Assembly (NCBI GenBank): GCA_019915015.1
Contig: JAHBBC010000018.1
Coordinates: 682,001 to 746,000, forward strand
Length of the DNA: 64,000 bases
Reading direction: 5' to 3'
Origin: Auriscalpium vulgare
Lineage: Eukaryota > Basidiomycota > Agaricomycetes > Russulales > Auriscalpiaceae
Shown here: positions 1 through 11,249 of the stretch, in pieces
Numbering within the stretch: the stretch's first letter is position 1
How the letters are laid out: every line of letters begins with the position of its first letter
Notes under the pieces: model-generated
Database searches by the model: none
Told to the model about the DNA's origin: nothing
Seen by the model: the letters and a program-made list of their open reading frames with translations, nothing else
Translations under genes and position numbers: made by a program

Positions 1-2101
1 GCGCTGCGTGCCGCTGCTTGCAACCAGCATCCTGTCCAACGTCAGCTCTCGACTCGACAACTACGACAAGAGCTTACCTCACAAGGAAGTCCGCTCGATA
101 TGCAACGCGCTCGCCCGGCGTCCAGCGCCTCGCGCTGACCCTGCCGGCCTCGCACGCTGCGAGGGAAGACGAGGCGCGCCAACACCCGCGCATCTCGTGC
201 ACCGTCGGACCACACGACGTCCTGGGGACCGGATCAGTGAGTACTTGCATGTGTACTGCTTTCACCGTGCTTGACTGACCGCAGCGTCCGCAGCGATCCT
301 GCGCCCTGGCATGAAAGTTCCGTCAGCATCGGCCCTCGCGCAGCAAGCTGAGGACGTCCCTACCTGAAGCAGCACGACGCGCATACTCAAGCCTCGGGTC
401 CTTGAGCTAAACAGTGAGTACTCACCCATATGTTCTTCGACAATGCCCGTTACTCACGGCGCCCGCGCGTGCCAGCGTCCTGCTCAAAACCACGACGACA
501 TCAGATTCACGGCCTCAAGAAGGACCAGGACGAGATGCGTACCTTATGCAGACGCAAGCCCTGCGCCAGGAAGAACATCGAGCACCCAGCGCGGCACGCA
601 CCGTCGACGCTGGAACGGCACGCTGGCGTGTTGTTGACGAGCTGCGCGACCATGAGCGGGATCCGCACAGTGAAGGGTTCGACCGGGCCTGGACAATGCG
701 CACATCGAGCCCATGGAGTCTGGGCAAAGTAGGTAGAGTCATAATGTCTCCTTGTGCGAAATATAGCAACGACGTACCGCCGTCTTCGTGCAGAGCGAGC
801 GAGTGCGCATGGCGCTGTCGAATCCTGGATGAAATGCGAAGGCTCATGAGTAAGGCGCCGGTCTAGCGCATGGGCATTCCTGCACGCGCAGCCCACTCAC
901 CTTTGTCCGCGTGTATGGCTCACGTTATGGCTACAGACAGAACATCAAAGCCAATTCCCGACAAGCAAGAAAGCAAACGTACCTCTCAGCTGTAGCCTCG
1001 ATACGGAACGATGGAACATGCAAGCGAGTGCCTCCGCCATCTGCGCCCGGCCAACAGCTCATCAGCAGACTATCTGGCATGAAGATCGTGCTGGACGGAC
1101 CTCACCCTCGACGGACGCATTGTCAACGCCGCACAACGAGCACGCCTGGCGCAGCAACGCCGGGCCGAGCGCTGGGCACGGATCCTCTCGATACGACGCA
1201 GCCTGGACGGGCGGCTGTGAGCGACGTGAGCGCGGGAGAGCAGTGGAACCGACGCGCCTGTTGCCGGTGATATGTGCGCTGGGGCTCCTGTACGACATCG
1301 CACGTCGAGCGGTGGCTCGCGTAGCCACAGAGTCTAGTCAGAACGGTCAGCCCGACGTATTTTAAAAATACAGGAGCGACCCACTGATGCACAGCGCTGG
1401 TAGTTCATGAGTGCGGCCTGCCCATGACGCCAGCTTACCCACGTCCGCAGCGCACCTACCTCAATGGCGGTCCTTGCGCAACAAACGCGCCGTCGTCCTG
1501 AGAGGCACGAGCGGCCTAGTCAGCTCTCTAGGATGTGTCGAGAAGACAAAGACATACCGGAGTCGGCCGCAGCGAGCCGCGGCGCATCCTAATGCTGCTG
1601 GCCAAACAGTTATGCAACGGATTGCACGGGACAATGACGCCGGTGCGCGCCAGCATCACCACGCAAACAACTCACCTGTGACCACTGATGACATGTGCCG
1701 AGACCTCCAAAGAGGTTCGTCGCCCGTTAGAACATGTCTGAAGAGCTTTCGTCCATCAGCAAACCCTCAAGTACGGCGCCACAGCGTCCACGCACCGTCA
1801 GCGGTCGAGGGCAGCCTCCCCAGCACACGCCGGTGCGAGGCAACGCCGTCCACGGGGGTGTCTGACAGCACGATACAGTCAGCCGGTGCGCTGCTCACCG
1901 CAGATATAATACGAATTGACGTACCGGGTGCGGTCTTGCGGCAGCGAGCTGGCAACAAATAACGCCGCCTGGTCAGCGAGAGACGGCGGAGAAACCAACC
2001 CATCTACGTTGTGCGGCGGACATGGCGAACGGGACCTGGTGAACAATTGATACGAACGTGTCGCGGCGAACGGCAACAACTGCGCACCAACATTGGACCA
2101 T
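1..2101 (-). CDS. Gene A, copy 1: multi-intron hypothetical gene, partial
   Basis: I do not recognise this gene. Minus-strand evidence is a TATA box about 95 nt upstream of an ATG at 2101-2099, then a chain of plausible fungal introns with GT donors and AG acceptors. One is at 32-77 (starts GTAAGC, contains GCTGACG). Others lie around 236-290, 320-365 and 850-905, and one near 920-980 starts GTACGTTTG. Exons would be short, about 60-110 nt. I could not join them into one clean frame, so the gene may be decayed or my exon edges wrong. The 5' part (1290-2100) is the most diverged part of the tandem unit, and copy 2 has GTG in place of the ATG used here. It runs off the left edge. Confidence 0.35.
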
Positions 2102-2196
2102 GCCGTCGTCGAGAGCAGCGCGTGGGAGAGGGAGTGGGGAGATGAGGGAGGCAGAGAGTTCGCGCGGGCGCGTGAGGAAGACGTCGCCCGGGGCAG

Positions 2197-2204
2197 TATT
2201 TATA
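2197..2204 (-). promoter_or_regulatory. TATA box of gene A, copy 1
   Basis: The minus strand reads TATAAATA about 95 nt upstream of the first ATG, followed by a pyrimidine-rich leader. The match in copy 2 is at 14878-14885, conserved although the surrounding block is diverged, which fits a functional core promoter. Confidence 0.5.
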
Positions 2205-2309
2205 CATCGTGCGGCGTGCGCACGGGCCCCGCACTTCGTACAATGAGTCAGTCCGGCCTTCGCGCGACGGTCAGGAGCGGCCGCCGAAGGTGACAGGAAG
2301 CGTGCTAGA

Positions 2310-3123
2310 TGAATATCATTCAATTAGTGTGGACGCAAGCGTCGCAAAGGCGGTGTGACAGGGCGGAGGGTGCGAGGCACGCGGATGCCGGTGATGGGGA
2401 TGTTGGCCACAGGAATTGCGCGGTGCGTTCTCCTGGAGAGAGAGCTCAGCGCAGGATGTGCCCGAGCAGCGAGCGGCGGTGGGCCGTCGGTCGAACAGGA
2501 CAGAAAGAGAGGATGAGCAGATGGATCGGCCTGCGCAGCGGCCGAGGCGATGTCTCGACTGCTGAAGGACACTAAAATAAACGGGGAAGCGGCGGCGGAG
2601 ACAGCTATTTTCAAAGGCGGCAAAGACAGCGTTCCCGCCGCCCATACGTACCGCGCGCACAAGACTGTGCTCGAACAAAAATTCTGCTCTCAGAAATGCC
2701 AGGACGACGCATGCCTCGATAGGCAGCGCAGGTCGAGCGTGTCGTACCTTTACCTGTCGCCGTCGCGAAAAGCGTCTGTCCAGCTTCCCGGGACGGCAGT
2801 TCAATGATGTCGTGAGCCGGTCGCAAGAAGGATGATCGAGCAGAAGTGGCGACGCGTACCCGCGAGTCAGCACGCGAGATGTTTCGTCTTGGCAGCCGGC
2901 GCTGGATCCGAGCATTGATAGAACAAAGACGGCAGCGCGTCCAGCCTGCCTCCAGTCGTGTACATTGTGAGTCCGAACGAGCTGGAAATTACAAGTCAAC
3001 AAAGCCCGGAGGCATGCAGCACACAGCGGAGGAACTTGGGTCACTTGCATGTCTTGCGGCGGAATTGGTTCGCGTACATCGTAATTCAATTCAAGTAGTT
3101 GTCAGGGACGCGAGCGAGCAAAA
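2310..3123. other. Intergenic stretch between divergent genes A and B, copy 1
   Basis: No gene model is supported here on either strand. A long minus-strand open frame (2316-3089) is interrupted in copy 2 by indels, so it is probably chance openness in GC-rich DNA. The stretch separates the gene A promoter from the first ATG of gene B. Confidence 0.4.
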
Positions 3124-4222
3124 ATGACAGCGACAGGCCGAAAGTCGGTGGCCGTGATCACGCCGACTGTGTGGGCTGCTGCTGCTCAGCGCGAATCACT
3201 CCGTGTGGGATCGCGCCGTCTTCCCACAAAATACAGCAACGAGTTCCATTGCTCAACTTGAAAGTGCTACACAAGGGCTTGTGTGTACTACAGAGACTGT
3301 AGATCGAGTCTGGAAAAAATGATGCTGAGCTGAGAGGCGAGCGTATGGCCAAAGCAAGCGAGATTGCACGATCGTCGCGGGAGAGCCATATGGAGGGAGC
3401 AAGACGCCGCGCCGATTGCGCCTCGTGCACACAGCCCGCCGCCCAAGGTTCAAGTTGAACAGCTGCCGCCTATCCGTCGTTCGTCCCCGAAGTGCACGAG
3501 CTCCTGAGCCCTCGAGAGCAGAAATGGCTTCAACACATAGAGGTAGGGTTCTCACAGACGCAACGTGAAGCCTGCCTGACCAGTGGGAGCAGATGATGTT
3601 GCCGCGGCGAGCACACAGCGGGGCTACGTCAAGCAACGCAGCAAGTTGAGGAAGATCATGATAGACCAGATCCGTGAGTGCGAGGCCGCATTCAGAGTCT
3701 ATGTTCTGACCGCGCGGGCTAGGCGAGGTCTCAGGAATCTCGACCGCGCGTCCGAGCTGGAAGCCAGACGGGTACATACGCAACGTCGTCGAGAGGTACA
3801 GCGTGACGATCGTCGGCTGGCCGTGGTGGATCATACCCTTCCGCAATCTGAGCGACCTCGGCAGCGCGCAGGACACGTTCAACACGCTGCTGCTCGGCTG
3901 GCGGGAGGGCTCGATCCGTTTCGTCCGTCTCTCCCCAGATGAGGCAAAGGACGAAGCGGAGCGCCTCCGCGCACAGCTAGCAGCAGTGGGCCATGTGCCT
4001 GCGGTGCGTGCGAAACGGTCGGACGCCGGGTTCTTGAGGCTCGAAGGGAAGAGGGTGAAGGGACGCCGGGTCAAGACGTTCCGAGCGACGCGGGCGCACG
4101 AGATGGTGGAGTCTGACGAGGAGGCTGAGCGCAGAGATGGGAAGCGAGAGGTGATGCGGCCGCGCAATGTGGAGGAGGCCATCTCCGGGATGAAGCTCCT
4201 GGTTCGTAGTGTAGATCTGTGA
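3124..4222 (+). CDS. Gene B, copy 1: hypothetical protein with GWP..IPF.NLS motif
   Basis: The C-terminal part is well supported. An intron at 3674-3722 (49 nt, GTGAGT donor, CTGAC branch, CTAG acceptor) joins exon 3619-3673 to exon 3723-4222 in phase, giving a continuous frame to the stop at 4222. The product has a short GWPWWIIPFRNLS segment, then a W-REG-I segment, then a Lys/Arg-rich charged tail. From memory, motifs of the type GWP-x-x-IPF-x-NLS occur in lineage-expanded basidiomycete hypothetical proteins; I know no function. An upstream exon ending near 3542 with an intron at 3543-3618 is likely, and 3124 is the best upstream ATG, but the 5' joins are unresolved. The long opposite-strand frame over the same bases looks like a shadow. 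Confidence 0.5.
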
Positions 4223-5183
4223 GCATGCGGAATAGCGACCAGAGCAACGTCTGAGACTCACCGGATGTTTGAGCCTGGACGAACGGAACGCGCCGCGGTT
4301 TTGGCGGCAGTGCGAGACTCAATGAAGAATGCCGGGGCCGTGCTACAGGATAGCACGATAGTCGAGTGGTTATGCACGCGCGGGCAAGCGGGGCGAGCGA
4401 GTGGGTGGTTCAAGACAGAGGAGAGGCGAATGATGGCAGGATGGCAGCTGGGCGAGCGGCAGCTGTCCGAGTGCCGATCTTCGTGTGTCGTGTCGCAATT
4501 TCACAGCAAAGCGCTGTGACGTCGCAGGGATATATATTGCCTGGCGAGGGAGGGTTGCGGTGTCGGGCGAGTGGGCGTTGTCGAGCAAGTGGGCAGGTCG
4601 CGATGGAGGTGGTGAACAGAGTCAGAGTCGACGCGGCGAACAGAGTCAGAGTCAACGCGGCGGCGCGTCGAGGCAAAATTCTCACCGTGACATTGACAAG
4701 CCACTCGCGCCGCAGAGTCGTCTGGCTCCCTCTCTGCGCACGCATGTCATCCCGCCATGTATACAGGGATGAAGGAGCTCACCTGAGCCATAGCTACGGC
4801 TGCTGAATATCTCCCTCGTAGATCTCGCATGGCGGCAAAACCGGGTCCGTAATCACGCGCTGCACCCTTGATGGAATATTCGCTTGCTGTAAGTGTTTCA
4901 CAGTAAGGAAAATTTATTGTGCTTGGTGAAGAGGATAGCCGACGCCAGTTCAGTGCCTTGAACTGTCATCGGCAATCCCCTTCCCCAAGCACAGTTCAGT
5001 CACTGACCTTGACTAGTCTTGCCGACGCACCCCAGAAAATTGGGTGTCAACTCTTCTTTCCTCCCACCACCATCGTCGTCGAATGCACCGTCGGCGTCCT
5101 CAACACCTTCCCCATTATCTGGTGACCGATATCTGTGAGTCAATATATTCTTGGACAAGCTGAAAACACCTAGCTGATTCAAG
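4223..5183. other. Upstream region of gene C1, copy 1
   Basis: No full gene model is supported. The stretch holds the TATA-like element, a short direct repeat of CAGAGTCAGAGTC about 4616-4655 (two copies 24 nt apart), and a probable intron at 5135-5183 (49 nt, GTGAGT donor, GCTGATTC branch) that would precede the first supported exon of C1. A Ser/Pro-rich frame ends at 5134 in the right phase for that intron, but its ATG was not found. Confidence 0.4.
4531..4538 (+). promoter_or_regulatory. TATA-like element upstream of gene C1, copy 1
   Basis: TATATATT follows a TGACGTC (CRE-like) heptamer at about 4517-4523. The same arrangement is at 17218-17225 in copy 2. It could serve the plus-strand genes downstream or a minus-strand transcript; the sequence alone does not decide. 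Confidence 0.25.
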
Positions 5184-6021
5184 AGCTGATTTCTCTGATT
5201 TTCAGAATTTCATTGCGTGTTTGCAAGCCTCGTCGTCGTCGGTCGACGTCTTTGACAACACTCAGCGCCGCATTGGGCAAGAGTTCCCACCGTGGCGGGC
5301 GCGCCAACCCCGACCATCACCATCACCATCGTCGCAACGGCTGCTCATGCAGCTTGGTGAGTATTGCTTGCCTGAACTTGCTCAATCATCCAGCTGACAC
5401 TGCATGCTCTCATTTGCATAGTTGTCCGAACCAACGCCGCGCGCAGCGCCGGGCGGTCTTCCGCGCCTGTGTCCATCCGGCCGGCGCGTCCGCCTCGATT
5501 ACGACCGACACCTCCTCCATCGACTGCAAGCGCCGGGCAAGAAAACGTCCCATTGCAAGTCAACTCTGCGGCCAACTGAGCGACCGCACGAAGTCGAGCG
5601 CCGGCTAGCACGTGGCTGGTGCATCTGTCCGGTGAGTTCTGTCTGCGTCGCTGGCGCTCTGGTTTTGCTCATATTCTTGTTCATAGTGCTCAAGATGACG
5701 TACCGGACGCTTTTCGCGGGCACGCGCGTCGAAAACAGCCGGTGCTGAAAACGAGTCCCGGAGATGCCCAGGTATACATTCTTTTAAACTTCGCAGGTTG
5801 CAGACATTGACGTGTCGCCACAGCCATTTTCCAGACCTCCCAGCACGAGCTTTTGTGGCCCACGTCTCGCGGCCGAGGTTTCCCAAGCGGCGTCCAGGTC
5901 ATCAACATCTCAGTCGATCGCGACAGGTCGGCAGGTGAGCACCGCGCTAGCCTCTCGCGTCCTGCGATTGGCTCACCTCATCACCTCCTAGGTCACGCAG
6001 CGCCGGCACGCTCTTCGTTAA
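5184..6021 (+). CDS. Gene C1, copy 1: Ser/Pro-rich hypothetical protein (5' end unresolved)
   Basis: I do not recognise this gene, but it is clearly coding-like because phases agree across a run of introns. Exons: 5184-5356, 5422-5558, 5609-5631, 5687-5771, 5824-5934, 5992-6021 (stop TAA). Introns are 50-65 nt with canonical ends, and several have CTGAC- or TTGAC-type branch points. The product is low in hydrophobic residues and rich in Ser, Pro, Arg and Ala, so probably disordered. The true start must lie upstream of 5184 in at least one more exon. The last long exon contains a segment (5865-5892) that recurs almost exactly at 6127-6153. The homologous region of copy 2 is essentially identical. 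Confidence 0.5.
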
Positions 6022-6232
6022 GCGTCACGGCTCGCGCCTCTGGGCATCACTGCGCTGGAGCGCGCGACAGACACACGGCGACTCTGCGGCCGGTCCAGAT
6101 ATTAAGCCGTTTTCCGGCGCCAAGAGTCTCGCGGCCGAGGGTTTCAAGCGGCGATCGGCAGGTCAGCAATGCGCTATGCAGTCCCTTGCGTTGGAATCTG
6201 ATGATTGATTTTCCAGCCTCCTCCGACCCGCG

Positions 6233-6662
6233 ATGTGGGCCGCGATGCAGCCATTCCAGGACGATGTGGACAGCGTGAGGGAGCGCGCCAGGCGATGCCT
6301 CGCAGCACAGACGAGAGAAGCTGACATTATCCTGCGAAGACGTCGACTATCCAGGATGCCCGCCACCGTGCATGTTTTGAGCTATGGCGCGGGCGGTGGA
6401 CGCGGTCTACCATTTTTCAGCACGGGCGGCGGCGAGGCGACGAAGATAGCCCCACCCTGTGGCTGCGATCTGCCTGGTACACCCGTTGTGAGTTGCATCT
6501 TGCGTGCACAGCTAGGCAGACACTCAACTCTTGCAGGATCTGGCGCATGTCGACTCTGGACACCGCGCAGCATCTCCGGAGGTCGCCGCCGAGACGTCTG
6601 CGGGGATCGTCGTCCGTCGTGCTATGGCTTTCCCGCCGCAAGCCAACCTCGTCAAAATGTGA
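6233..6662 (+). CDS. Gene C2, copy 1: small two-exon hypothetical protein
   Basis: ATG at 6233, exon 6233-6487 (85 codons), intron 6488-6536 (49 nt, GTGAGT to TTGCAG), exon 6537-6662 ending in TGA, giving about 126 residues. The first exon begins with a charged helix-like segment (QDDVDSVRERARRC) and a Gly-rich stretch; the second exon is Ala/Val-rich. I know no family. The exon may instead be a downstream part of C1 in another splice form, because an intron-like segment (GTCAGC to TTTCCAG) ends just upstream near 6218. Confidence 0.4.
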
Positions 6663-8701
6663 TTGGACACACACCACCAGCGGCATCCTGACAGCCTCGT
6701 CGTGTAGCTGTTGCAATTTGCGTCAGCTGCGCGATACGGCCCGTATTTGCGCGAATAGCAGACTGTATCGTACGTCATAGAACATTCCTTCCTCCCATGG
6801 TCAGTATACTGATGTTTCCAAAGGTGCTGGGTCCACAATGGGCGCGAACACGGCAGTGCGGGCGGACAAGATGCGATTGCGGCGCGGGGCGCCGTCAGCT
6901 ATGATTACGGGAAGACGATGCGGCCCATCTGCACGTCTGCGCAAATAGTGCAATGAACGGTATGTCAACATTACCTTCCCTCGCACGGTCAGCGTTCTTA
7001 TTTGGCTGCGTTCCATGCAGCAGGCGCGTTTCGTCCGGGTAGCGCTGTTTCTCAGCGGCGACCTTGCTCACGCTGCGCGGCGCGGCGTCGCAATTGCAAG
7101 CAGAACTACACGACCCCTTGCGGTGCGGGCCGCACACCTTTTGATACCACACGAGGCTCTGGCTATCGATTCCACGGTCGCGCGCGGATTGAACGACCAT
7201 GCAAAAGTTCCCCGGACGATGGTCCTGCACAGGACAGGGTGCTTGGGTGGGGGTGGATGCGTCCTACCGTGCTACGGGGGCACACTGCGAGGCGAAGCGA
7301 GGCGGACAATCGTGCGCAGTCATCGAGCGTGAGTCGCGCGCAACTTCTCAGACAAGAACGAGGCTCATGTCATATGCTCAAGCCGACGCATGATTGCCTC
7401 TGGACGTCACGGCTGTCCTTGCGCCTGGACTTGCCTTCTCGAAACCGACCTCACCGCAATCTGACGCACACGGCAACCAAGCTGGACGACCCGATGGCAC
7501 GACACTCGGCGTCATGCAGTCGGCCCTCAATATCTGCGCGGTGAAAACGCGCGTGCCAGCCTGACGGAGACGTGTCAGCCTGAGATTGCGGGGTACGTCA
7601 TCGTCTCTTTCTCGCGTGGCTGGTATCCTGATCACAAGGTTAGCAGAGGGTGCTGCAGGCGCCGACGCGCCGTCGTACTGTGAGCTCAGCATCGCGCATC
7701 GACGAGGCAATGGACACAGGAAAGCACAGGTATCGCAGCCCACCGACGCCGCGTCCCCGCTCGCCAAGAATACACGCCATCGGCACCGTTCTGCTTCACA
7801 TCACGGCCCGCGTCGTCGTCGTGTGGCGGTCGCTCCTCGACATCTCCGCCGTGCAAACGCCTGATGAAGGCGCGAGTCTGCACGGTTCGTCATCCTTTCC
7901 TTGTCCCATGCTCGGTGTCCTGACCATAAGCTTAGCACAGGTGCAGGTGCCGTGTCGCGCGCGCAGACTTCACTTGGTGTCCGCAGGTTGACGGGACGAC
8001 GGACTCGGGAAGACACGGGAAGGCCAACGTCGCGTGAACCCAATCACTGACGCCGCGTCCCTCATGATCACCCTTCCTCCATGACGAGCGCGCCGCCAGC
8101 GGACGTCTTATGGCGCAGGAACGGGCGGACGGCGGGCGCAAGCGAGCTAGGCGAGGCACCATGTCGTCGGTGCTGCTCGTGTACCGGTACGTTCAGGTCG
8201 TCTCGAGCTGCGGCAACGTACTGACCGCGCCGTCAGATGCGGTTGCAGCGACAAAAACGAGGCCAAATACGCCAGCAAGACACCGAGTGCGCGGCCAGCC
8301 CGACGAGCAGAAAGCGCGGAATTTCCGTCACGTCGCACATTGGCAACATCGGCGGGCGAGTCGTAGGGGGAAAATGGTGCAATCTCGTCGAACGAGCGGC
8401 GTGTCTCTACGGTGTCCAACTAGTAGTCGAATGGTCACGCTTTGCAATAGCGTCTGTGCGAATAGCGTCAGACTCAGTAGTAGAATACTGTCGGACTGAG
8501 TAGTAGAGTAGCATCCGTAAAAAGGCTTCGGCGTGTAATAAGAGCGTCCGTTGGCACTAGTAGTAGAATAGCATCAGACTACTCGAAAAATCGCTGGTTG
8601 CCCGCACATCTAACCGTTCGCAAACCCATTGTATTGCAAGCACGCTACGTACATCGCACTATCTACGCGCCGCATGCCTGCGCTCGCCAACTCAGTCCGC
8701 G
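6663..8701. other. Unresolved intron-bearing stretch, copy 1
   Basis: Several plus-strand intron-like segments are visible (for example 7592-7645 with GTACGT donor and TTAGCAG acceptor, and one ending TTAGCACAG near 7940), but no continuous frame joins them. A short ATG frame starts near 6838. The last 280 bases carry imperfect repeats of AGTAGTAGAATA. I see no recognisable domain. Homologous bases in copy 2 are 19350-21390. Confidence 0.35.
8415..8582. repeat. Imperfect AGTAGTAGAATA repeats downstream of FunK1, copy 1
   Basis: Four or more variants of the short word AGTAGTAGAATAGC are scattered through this TAG-rich stretch just 3' of the FunK1 stop. The same stretch lies at 21104-21271 in copy 2. 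Likely a decaying microsatellite or 3'-UTR sequence. Confidence 0.45.
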
Positions 8702-10968
8702 TCAACGAGAATAGTGCAGCGAATGAACCAGGGAATTGCCATGGCTGGACTGGATGAGCCTGCGCCGCTTGCTCGAGTGGGAGCCTGTATCCGATGGCGT
8801 GTCCGAAGCGTCCGAGATGTAAGAGCTCGTGCGCTTGGTTCGCGGCTGCCAAGATTCGATCTCAACAGGCTCGCAACCATCGTCGGTGGGCCATCCGTCC
8901 TTGGCAAGCCATTGTCCGAATATCTTCAGCAAAGCGTCGGATGATTGAAGGGCTTTACGGGCCGCAGCAATTACTTCTTTGCCAACCTTCTTCTCGTCGC
9001 GATAAAGAGGAGAAAAAAGTTCTCTGAGGTCGCGCACAATGTTGGCGCAGGGATCAGGAAGGGCTTCCCGGAATATCTTGTCGGGCAGATTACCGTCTAG
9101 GAAAAACGCCATCTTGCCCTTGCCTCCGACAATGGCTTTGTCTTTTGCGCGAACACTGTAGCCTTCGAAGACCGTGCGCACGTCTTCAGAAACGCCGTCG
9201 TTTTCCATGGGGCGATATAGAACGAGATTGTACGTCAGGACGTGGACGAAAGATTCCAGGTCGTCGGAGAGTGTGTGCGGCTTGGCTGGGTTGGCGAGCC
9301 GCAATCCCGACATAAACTGCCATGTCCCCTGTAGTGGCATGAGACATGGCGGCCAAGCAAAGCAGATGATCACTCACAGTGCGCCAGTCTTGTCGCCGAC
9401 TCTCCTTCTCCCTCTTCCGGATGAACTTGCACAAATCCCAATCGATTAAAATGCCTCTGATGACACCGTCCGCGGTCTTGTAGAAGAGAATGTTCCCCGC
9501 GCTGATGTCCCGGTGCAAAACTTCCGCGAGTTCGTAAGCCTGTGCATGCGCTGTCATCGGACTTCAGATAGCATATTCAGAGAAGATTCCGAAAGCAATC
9601 ATACCTTCGACAGCGTCCCTTATCGCAGCGCACAGATCGCGGGTGCAACTGAACCTTTTCAGCGCGGTCCCAACGATGCCCAAAACAATCCGATAATGCA
9701 CATGCGGCAGAAGAGTCTTGGTGTGGCAAGCCCACCACGCGGTCCTGTACCGTCTGCCCTTGTACGCTGCGGCAGGTTGTCGCTCAGCACGTCGCCCGCG
9801 CATACCAGCGGCGCGAGGTGGGGGACGCCCTTCTCGTGGAGCAGACGATAGATGTCGCCTTCCTTTTCCAGATCCTCCAGGGCAAGACGCCACGAGTCCT
9901 TGAGGTAGACGCACGCACTCGTCTGCACGTCGTAGGCGATGTACCCAGCGGTAGCGCGGCCGGTGAGCACACGGCTGTGGGTCACGGCGCTGGGAGCGAC
10001 GAAGAACATGTCGACATTTTGCACGTCGTCGTGGACGAGGAACTTGTGAAGGACATCCGGCACGCCATCGGGGAAGTGGCCGGAGGCCGTGAGGACGGCG
10101 CGAGCGGCCGCGACTTCGGCGGATGTGGGCACGGTGACAGTCGGATCGCGGCCGCGCTGGGTGGGAGTCATGTGGTTGAAACGCCAGAGGAACTCTGCGA
10201 AAAGAGGATTGCCCCGCCACTCGAATATCTCGGTGACAAAGACACCGCCGCGTTCCCATCGCATGAGGCGCGCTTCGCCCGCGCTGAGGAAGACCGAAAA
10301 GGAGCAGGTCCGGAATTGGGAAGCGTTCTGTGCCAGCGCGTACGAAATCATCTGGCCTCTGGTGCTCGCAGCCAATTTAGACTTTCCCTCGAAGATACAC
10401 TCTTTTCGCTCGTCAACAGTAACGTCGGCCTTTGGATCCACGAAGGGATCTCCCTTGGCCGGCTTCACTTCGAAGAACAGCTCGACGTCGCGATAGTCGG
10501 CGTTGTCCCTGGTCACTTGAGGCTCGCCAGGCTGAGGACGGATGAAGGCCGAGATGTCAGGCTTTCGAACCTCCTCGTAGTTTTTGTCTCCCTTCGAGGT
10601 CGTGTTGACGAAGACAAGGTTGGGGCAGATTTCACTGGCGTGAACCGCGGCGATCTTACATGCGTCAGCGGCTGTTGGATAGATGAAGATGGAGTGCTCA
10701 CAAATTTATTCTCGTAGTCTCTGCCTTCCATGGCCATGTCGATGGAATTCGCAGGGCGCACACCCGGCGCCGACGGCACGAAATCTTCCAGGAACTGAGC
10801 CAAGGGGACTGGTCCGACGAACATGTACTGCATGTCGGCGTCGGCCTGCTGATACTTGTGGCCTGCGTCTCCTGTGTTCGGATTGGTAGAGAAAGGCTCT
10901 GATCCGGAGCGGCCGTGTTTAACGGGAGTGCTTTCAGTTGCTTCCTTCAAGTAGGAGAAAGAGGGCAT
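8702..10968 (-). pseudogene. FunK1 fungal kinase, copy 1 (one-base frameshift)
   Basis: The same four-exon gene as copy 2: exons 10702-10968, 9605-10654, 9378-9550 and 8702-9328, with introns 10655-10701, 9551-9604 and 9329-9377. One base is missing at 9750/9751 relative to copy 2 (copy 2 reads TACTCGT where this copy reads TACCGT on the plus strand). The frame shifts and ends soon after, before the HRD catalytic loop, although the downstream exons remain intact in sequence. Missense differences from copy 2 cluster in the first half of exon 2. The deletion lies in the tract that is otherwise nearly identical between copies, so it is probably recent, or a sequencing error. Confidence 0.85.
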
Positions 10969-11249
10969 GTTGAGCGCAAGCAGATTGAAAGAAGATGGGG
11001 GGAAGAGACGGACCTACGCAGGCTCTCGAGACAGGCTTTTAAGCAGGATTTCCGGCCACAGACCTGGAGGGTGTGGCCGTGCAGGACAATGGAGGTCGGG
11101 ATTAAGGACCCGCGTGGCACGTGCCAAGCTCAACCGTGAACGCGTGCCAGATTTGCATCACGTGTCCGTCACTGCACACGGCCCGCCCCGCCGTCACGGC
11201 AACTCAAGTCTTCATCGACGTTGACGTCAACGGCGACTCTATGTCACTC
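10969..11249. other. FunK1 upstream region, copy 1
   Basis: Short non-coding stretch between the FunK1 start and the far end of gene A. It contains a TCACGTG box at about 11159-11165 and a TTGACGTCAA palindrome at about 11220-11229. No gene is visible. Confidence 0.35.
11035..11042 (-). promoter_or_regulatory. Possible TATA-like element of FunK1, copy 1
   Basis: The minus strand reads GCTTAAAA about 67 nt upstream of the FunK1 ATG (10968), with a pyrimidine-rich leader between. The same stretch precedes the intact copy at about 23725-23732. The match to a TATA consensus is weak. Confidence 0.25.

Noticed and set aside
3253..4182. Long minus-strand open frame (309 codons; 356 in copy 2) opposite gene B
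   Set aside because: Its composition is Ser/Arg/Ala-rich and shadow-like, and the plus strand has a phase-correct intron and a recognisable motif at the same place.
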